Shown: one piece after another, positions 58,049 to 64,000 of the stretch
How positions within the stretch are numbered: the first letter of the stretch is position 1
Layout: every line of letters begins with the position of its first letter
NCBI RefSeq assembly: GCF_000516985.1
Contig: NW_006917092.1
Coordinates: 1-64,000, forward strand
Source of the DNA: Pestalotiopsis fici W106-1
Lineage: Eukaryota; Ascomycota; Sordariomycetes; Amphisphaeriales; Sporocadaceae
Direction of reading: 5' to 3'
DNA: 64,000 bases
Notes under the pieces: generated by a model
The model's input: only the letters and a program-made list of their open reading frames with translations
Databases searched by the model: none
Told to the model about the DNA's origin: nothing
Program-made: the position numbers and the translations under genes

Positions 58049-59233
58049 TCATCGCAGCTCGCCCAACAAGATTCGGCGGTCAGACGACGCAGAGAGGACT
58101 GTGGATTTGTTAGAAATGAAAAGTACTGATTATGAGAAAGGTCAACTTACTGATCGGCTCTTCGCTTGGCGCGAACTCTGCGCAATTTACCGTGCCCTTA
58201 TGACCTGGGAGCTTGTACAGCAGTTTGCCGTTGTCACTGGACCAGATGACCACGGTTCCATCACCACCAGGGGCAGCGATCTGTTTACCGTTCTTGTCCC
58301 AGCTAGCCCGCATCAGATTCTTTTCAATCCCGGCTTGTGCACCATCGAAAGTGCGAATGTGTCTTTCTGTAGGTGCAAAAGGTCGAATGTCCCAAGTCTT
58401 GGCGGTCGAGTCGTGCGAGTATGACAGCAAAGATTGAGCATCCGGAGAGACACGCAAACTGGTGATGGTATCGTTGTGGCCCAGCATTGAGTATACGACA
58501 GCCTTCTTCCGCAAGTCCCAAACTTTGATGTCGTTGTCAATTCCTCCAGAGTAGATCTCATTTCCAGCTTCAGACACTGCCACAGCGGTGATGGGGAACT
58601 CTGTCTCAATGTAGTCGGAGGCATTCTTCGTCCGTGGATCCCATATTCCAATGGTGCCGTCGTCGCTACCACTAAAGAGTATTTCTTCGCCTCGCTTTGT
58701 GATGTCCATTGCATTGATAATCTCCTCATGGCCGATGTACCGCCGTATCCGTTGGCCCGATGTCAAATCCCAACTTGCGAGGTGCATATCGGCGGATGCG
58801 GAGAAGAGAATAGAGGAGTCTCGGGACCATTGAAGGTCTAATACCGCGCCACGATGACCATTCAAAACACCGTAGTTCTCACAGTCGTGATGGGACCGCC
58901 ACAAAAGTATACTGCGGTCCATGGACCCTGTTGCAACGAGGTTGCCGGTGGGATCAAATCGTGCGGAAAAGACTTCGCCAGCATGGCCAGTGAGTTCCAT
59001 CACCGGAGCGTCGAGGCTACTCGTTCGGGGAGCCTAATTACACAAGTCTGTCAGTTTGAACGTAGACACCCTCCGTGCAAAGAAAAAAAACCTACAGATT
59101 GAATCAAAGCACCACTTGAAGAAGCGTCGCGACGAGCCAATGCAGTACTAACTCCCACATTCTGTCTCTTGACAATCATCTGTCCAGCCGCGCCTGTATC
59201 GTCAGACGGGCGGCGGGGGCGCTTCTCGGCCAT
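58049..59233 (-). CDS. cwf17: U5 snRNP 40-kDa WD40 protein (SNRNP40 / Cwf17)
   Basis: Exons 59233-59096, 59033-58151 and 58098-58049 give 356 aa, about the length of human SNRNP40 (357). The N-terminal 45 residues are polar and basic (MAEKRPRRPSDD). Seven WD repeats follow, from MELTGHAGEVFSARFDPTGN to the last blade completed by the small third exon (SASSDRRILLGELR). The diagnostic SGGIDNDIKVWDLR and WDIRPFAP segments match the U5-40K family. It binds Prp8 and is part of the U5 snRNP and activated spliceosome, so it acts in the nucleus in pre-mRNA splicing. It is divergent from bet3, with 639 bp between starts. Confidence 0.95.
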
Positions 59234-59872
59234 GATACTTTTTAGTTGAAGAAGTCGCGTCGTGTGTACGATTATTCTCTCTGAGGTGGTTAGATAAGGT
59301 GAGGCGGCTAGAATTGTCAGGGCCGGTGGAGGTTGAAGTCAATGACTAGGTAACTGCGTGTCAAGCCAATGGGTTGCCAATGCTGAAGCTATCACCAAGG
59401 CCATCTACTGCATCCAATTGGATCCATTTCACGACCTCGGGACTAGCTCAAGAAAATGGGTCGGTGCTAGCAATGTTCCGGGCCGAAGGAGTGACGTCGG
59501 AGCTAGAAGCTTGAAAGCACCGACCCGTGGACCTTGCGGACAGAGTGGACCCTAGATACATGGATGTCACGTAGACTGTAGAGCCCCACCAGAAGTTCAC
59601 CGCCTTGCCAAATGTCTACCTCTCAGCTCTATGATTCTGCCGTCCCTATCGGCATGCGCTCCATAGATCCATGTGTAGCGCTCAAAGGAGGCCCAGCTTG
59701 CGCATAAGGAGCATTCGGTTCAATTACATTTTCCACAACAATCCTTCAAACCCGCGACCAGGCAGCACGCACATAATACATGATTGGTTGAAGTGCCATC
59801 AAAGATACGCAAAAATCACCTTCTTCTTAATGGTCTGATCAACAGTCCTGTCCGTGGGCTCGATTATCGAGC
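59234..59872. promoter_or_regulatory. Divergent promoter between cwf17 and bet3
   Basis: 639 bp between two divergent housekeeping genes, no open gene within. No clear TATA box was assigned. Confidence 0.5.
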
Positions 59873-60645
59873 ATGTCAGCAAGCAAGGCTGCCCGTGTGG
59901 GCGAGGAGTACGTCTAGCAATCGGCCGACTGAACTTGAGACTGGAGAGCTGACACAATGACAACAACCAGGATCTGGAAGTAAGAATTACTCACGGACTG
60001 CCACGAATCGCTTGTTCTGACCACATACGTAGAGGCCGAATCGACAAGGTCAACGCCGAGTTAGTGACCCTCACGTACGGCACCATTGTCGCTCAGTTAT
60101 GCAAAGACTTCGAATCCGACTACGTCGAGGTCAACAAGCAACTCGATCGAATGGGCTACAATATTGGCCTGCGCTTGATTGAAGATTATCTTGCAAAGTC
60201 AAACACGATGCGCCGATGTTCGAATTTCCGCGAGACCGCCGAGATGATAGCAAAGGTGCGCATGTTTCCGCGCCCATATTTCTGCTGTACTGCGAATGGA
60301 GGGACCTGTCCTGCTAACACTGACGGCGCCTAGGTTGGCTTCAAGATCTTTCTCAACATTACGCCCACCATCACGAACTGGACAAACGACAACAAGCAAT
60401 TCTCACTAGTCTTTGAGGAGAACCCGCTGGCCGACTTTGTAGAGTTACCAGATGACGGCAGAGCCCAAGATGAGCTCTGGTACTCAAACATTTTTTGTGG
60501 CGTACTTCGTGGAGCTTTGGAGATGGTCCAGATGCAGGTCGAAGCACATTTTATCAGTGACATATTGAGGGGCAATGATACTACCGAGATGCGGATCAGC
60601 TTGATCAGGTATATCGATGATGAACTGCCGCCCGAGGATGATTAA
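59873..60645 (+). CDS. bet3: TRAPP complex core subunit Bet3 (TRAPPC3)
   Basis: Four exons: 59873-59907, 59971-59979, 60033-60255 and 60334-60645, giving 192 aa (yeast Bet3 is 193). Exon 2 is only 9 nt; with it the protein reads GEEIWKGRIDKVNAELVTLT, as in the family, where GEELWK is conserved. Core Bet3 sequence follows: QLCKDFESDYVEVNKQLDRM, GLRLIEDYLA, the Cys of RRCSNFRETAE (palmitoylation site in the family), ITPTITNW, NPLADFVELPDD, GVLRGALEMVQMQVEA. Bet3 forms the centre of the TRAPP tethering complexes that activate Rab1/Ypt1 in ER-to-Golgi and Golgi transport. The remaining introns have ordinary GT-AG ends. Confidence 0.96.
59971..59979 (+). other. bet3: 9-nt micro-exon of bet3
   Basis: GATCTGGAA lies between AG (59969-59970) and GTAAGA (59980 on). 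Including it restores the conserved Glu-Ile-Trp-Lys of Bet3; skipping it deletes exactly three codons' worth of bases and would lose this motif. Confidence 0.75.
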
Positions 60646-63600
60646 GAACACGATATTATGGGTAGATGATGTATACGACTTAGTTACGGCAATGAGGGCA
60701 ACGTCGGCTCTACACTGAGCCAGGAGTGAACGCCGACGGGCCTTGAAATCTATTCAATTCCCTGAACAACATTTGGCTTGCCGGCACTGCACCGGGGTCA
60801 AGAGGGGAGATGCGATCGCATGACTGCTTGAATATGTAGCTCGCATGCCCTGAATCGCTTCTACAATCACGTCTGGGGATGCATCTCAGGACCTTGAAGA
60901 CTAGCTGTTGTTTGTATGCACTCATGACCGCGAGACCTGTGAGATATGATATTTCCAACGAATCTGATTTTATATCTTCCGAGGTCGCATCTTCGCACGG
61001 CTTCGCCCGTCGCAAGCGTACCTATGCTCTTGCCAGAGCGTAAAAGATGGACATTACCCATCATTCCCAATCATCGAATAGACAATCAGAGCCAAAAGGG
61101 ACCTGTCAAAATAGGCCAACTTGTTGAACATGTACTGGCTGGGTAAGTAAATGACGTGGGATACCTTGGGACATGACTCGGCAGCATCCAGATGTTGTGC
61201 ACACTTGCCTCGGCGCTGGTGTCGGGTTCGTGTTGGTTTATAGAACTGATCTTTTGATATCTAGATTCCAATGACTTGCTCCATTTTACATGTACTGACT
61301 GAGGATGTGCATCTGTCCACCCGGCTGAAATGATTAACAGATTTCGAAAATTCCATCTAAATGCTTCCTAGAGAAATCGGAGCCCTTGGTCCATTTGTGG
61401 CAACGCTGCGACGTTAATTACTCAATATAGCCCATCTCTCTAAAGTAGAGATTAATGATTGATGACCATAAAGTATGAAGCCATCATGCGTGGATGTTCA
61501 TTATCCTACATGAAGTAGATTTATAATTTGGAGGGGGGAAGGATGTAAACAAAGCCACCTGTTGTAGTCAAGTACCAGATGGTGCCTTGTCATGCAAAAA
61601 CCCGGGATTGCATACTGACCCTTGAAGAATAGTAGTCAAGCAGGGTTGACGCGACATGCTCGACATGTGGATAGCTCGCGAGTTCGTTGCTGATCTTCTC
61701 TCCATATTTGGGTCGCTTTTCTGCAACAGGCAGACAGGGTTGCAGTAGCTAGCTGCCAGCTATGAAAAAAGTGGAATATCGTATCTCAAAGTTATCTAGG
61801 TATCTATAGAACTCGGGTTTTCTACGCCATTGACTGAATTCCAATTCAAAATGGCATCGCATCACAAGTAATCGTTTTCTGTCCATTCTTCAAAGAGGGT
61901 ATACCTACATAGATGCCCAGGTCCGCGAGGGAACAATGCCTGCAACTACAGATAGGCATAAAGGTATTGTCATTGAGGCTTTGGGTCACTCTAGAACCAT
62001 CATCTAGGAACTGGTACCCATTTTATTTATATAATTTATACACAGGCTTGACAATAACTGTTGATCACATGGCTGTGGTTTATAATATTGAAATATTCTA
62101 GTATTCTCATATTACCAGAGGCTTGAAGAACAAGAAGTTGGTGGTCAGACAACTTACGACGCAGCACAGTACGGAGTCCTTGGCGGCTCAATTTACTTCG
62201 TCTGGACTTTGTACATGGCCAAGACGCGGCCACACAAGCACCAGACTTCACTCGCCATTTTCTTTTCTTTTCTATTCCTACACAAAATACCTCTTGCAAA
62301 TTGTGGCCATTTACGAGTCTCTACTCACTCCAAGTAATACAAATTCAAGCGTAAAAATCCATCTACTGCTGACACAGCGCTGTGTTGTCCGGATGTCAGT
62401 TGGTCAGCCATAGTCAGCTTGACCATTCAATTTGGTGCCGTGCCAAGCCGGAAGTTGATGCCTTAGCGGCCTTACCAGCCTTATTTTTGGAGAAATCGTG
62501 CTCAAAGATACGCAGAGCCGCCGTCCCGCACAGCTGTCTCGAAGCTCAAGGAAGAAAAGGAGCCGCCACAGCTTTCAACTTCCCCCGAAAATCCGTTCTG
62601 AAATATGCGCGTGCTCAAGAAAACCCGCCCATCTGGACGATTTCTTGGGCTGCATGGCATCGCGCCGCAGCGACCCCATCTGTCTCAGGAAAAGCTACCG
62701 ACCACCAGCCCGTTGACGTCCCCAAGCACCCTCCATCGATCTGCCTATTCATATTCCTCTTCTACCTACACTAAGAATTAGATACTACTATAAAATGGCC
62801 AGGACTCGGTACATATTGACATTGATATAGTCCCGCCTCTGCAACCATTTGAACTAGGTGCTCATTTGATGCATGCTTTGCGTGCTAAAATGCTGATAAA
62901 TTGCCCCTTTATGAATTGATTTATTTAATTCGTATTTTGCAAAATCATCGCGGCTCCCGCAAATTTGGGCAGTGTTTTATCCTCGATTCTGTAGACTGTT
63001 TTCTCCAGCCTTAAGTAAGCAAAATGCTGTCTCGACTAAAAATAATACCCGCCTTCGATTAACCCATGGATGTGTTTACTGCTAGCACCATTTCGTGCCA
63101 GTCTACGGAGCTTGATAAGTGTTTAATTTTCTATGTTTTCTCAAGTTGTTCCAGCTTGAAATATATCACAAGCGTGAATATTATCATTAAGAATACGCAA
63201 GCATGCGGAATTTTATGTGTCTAGCATGGGGAAATGTCTTATATTGTGACTCGACCTCTAGAAGAAGCAAATGATTCCACAAACTGATGATTTGCTGCTG
63301 GTCTCATGCTGCGGCTTTGTCCTTTATTGTCAATGCCCATTCCCGCAGGCCTGAATCTGGCTTCATTGAATGTTTACCTAGTTACATTTTGCATTGAATT
63401 TGATTTTGTCCTTTCTAGCCTTGAAATGAACTGGAATTGCAAATCAAAGATCATCTGGTATGCAAAAAAAACCATGCACAAATATTACAAGAAAACAACG
63501 TACCTGACTATATCACGGACGACAATTAAGTATAAACGAAAACATGATACATGTAAATAGGTGAATTTCAATCCACATGCAAGTACAGAGTGGTCAATGT

Positions 63601-64000
63601 TATTTAACAGTTCTTTTCTCCAACCTCTGTGGCAATAGCTACTACTCGTCCCTACATTCAGGCACCCAAGTTGAGGTTTCTAGGTACTATGGGTAATGTA
63701 CTATAGGTAGGCAGGGAGGTAAGACCCCTCTGTACTTTGGGGCACTAGCTGGTTTCTGCAGCGCTCAAGTGCTTGTGAGGTCGGTGTTTCTAGGTTTTCG
63801 TACCTACCTTGTAGGCCAGTTTTGCCCCCAACCATACATTAGTTCTGTGCCTTGTAGGCTGCAACCGAAAGGTGTTGGTTGCCAGCTGCGTGGACTCATG
63901 GTATCCCGCCGGTCTGAGATCTATGGCTCCTGGAGCCCACCCATGGACACAAGCTCTCTCTTCCTCCCCCAAAGACTGCCGGCGCTTCGTTCCATCGCGA
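60646..64000. other. Long intergenic right end, no supported gene
   Basis: 3.35 kb with only short overlapping frames. CTAGGTA-like motifs recur (61796, 61903, 63376, 63680-63715, 63800). The frame at 62123-62413 and those near 62382-62774 show no protein-like pattern. A gene may begin beyond the window. Confidence 0.45.

Noticed and set aside
58213..58437. Plus-strand frame over the WD40 gene
   Set aside because: Antisense shadow of strongly conserved U5-40K sequence.
62123..62774. Overlapping plus frames in the right-hand gap
   Set aside because: No protein-like pattern, weak starts, no splice evidence.
1..64000. CRISPR arrays, rRNA genes, bacterial operon signals
   Set aside because: None seen; the window is eukaryotic with spliced genes and telomere repeats.

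Overview
This window is one end of a chromosome of a filamentous ascomycete. Position 1 starts inside CCCTAA telomere repeats. The genes carry short GT-AG introns of roughly 45-105 bp with CTNAC-like branch sites, and the repeat DNA is scarred by C-to-T / G-to-A change typical of repeat-induced point mutation (RIP). Gene content (Gis2/Byr3-type zinc-knuckle protein, Bet3, a U5-40K-type WD40 protein, Zn2Cys6 regulator) fits Pezizomycotina. Sordariomycetes, probably Hypocreales, is my guess from protein resemblance and is not proven.

Layout: (1) 1-7471, subtelomere: telomere, a 12-bp G-rich minisatellite, AT-rich RIP desert, and a complete but dead Ty1/copia element (2203-7466) with 233-bp LTRs and an ATTAC target duplication. 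(2) 7.5-20 kb, accessory zone: small unrecognised genes, including two paralogues of one family (9568-10167 and 13860-14488), and at least one gene broken by C-to-T type stops (16490-17635). (3) 21-39.6 kb, a catabolic gene cluster: 2-oxoadipate dioxygenase (HglS type), 2-aminomuconate-semialdehyde dehydrogenase (ALDH8 type), alpha/beta-hydrolase, RidA-type 2-aminomuconate deaminase, FAD monooxygenase, gentisate-dioxygenase-like bicupin, Zn2Cys6 regulator, ACMSD decarboxylase and an MFS permease. (4) 40-44 kb, two secreted hydrolases (GH5, type-B carboxylesterase) and a hAT-like MITE. (5) 46.8-60.6 kb, conserved housekeeping genes (gis2/byr3, a two-TM membrane protein, cwf17/SNRNP40, bet3), then 3.3 kb with no gene I can support.

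The cluster in (3) is the most interesting part. Four enzymes line up as consecutive steps below 3-hydroxyanthranilate: ACMS decarboxylation, oxidation of 2-aminomuconate semialdehyde, deamination of 2-aminomuconate, and finally 2-oxoadipate to 2-hydroxyglutarate. A hydrolase and a flavin monooxygenase could make the ring-cleavage substrate, and the bicupin is the only visible ring-opening enzyme, in place of the usual single-cupin 3-hydroxyanthranilate dioxygenase. CGGGNNATCCG-type inverted motifs occur upstream of the regulator and in the ALDH/hydrolase divergent promoter. The pathway is inferred from protein families; substrate and function are untested. The permease carries an in-frame stop and the bicupin needs a 32-nt intron or a frameshift to read through, so the cluster may be decaying.

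Exon boundaries were worked out by hand from splice consensus and reading phase.
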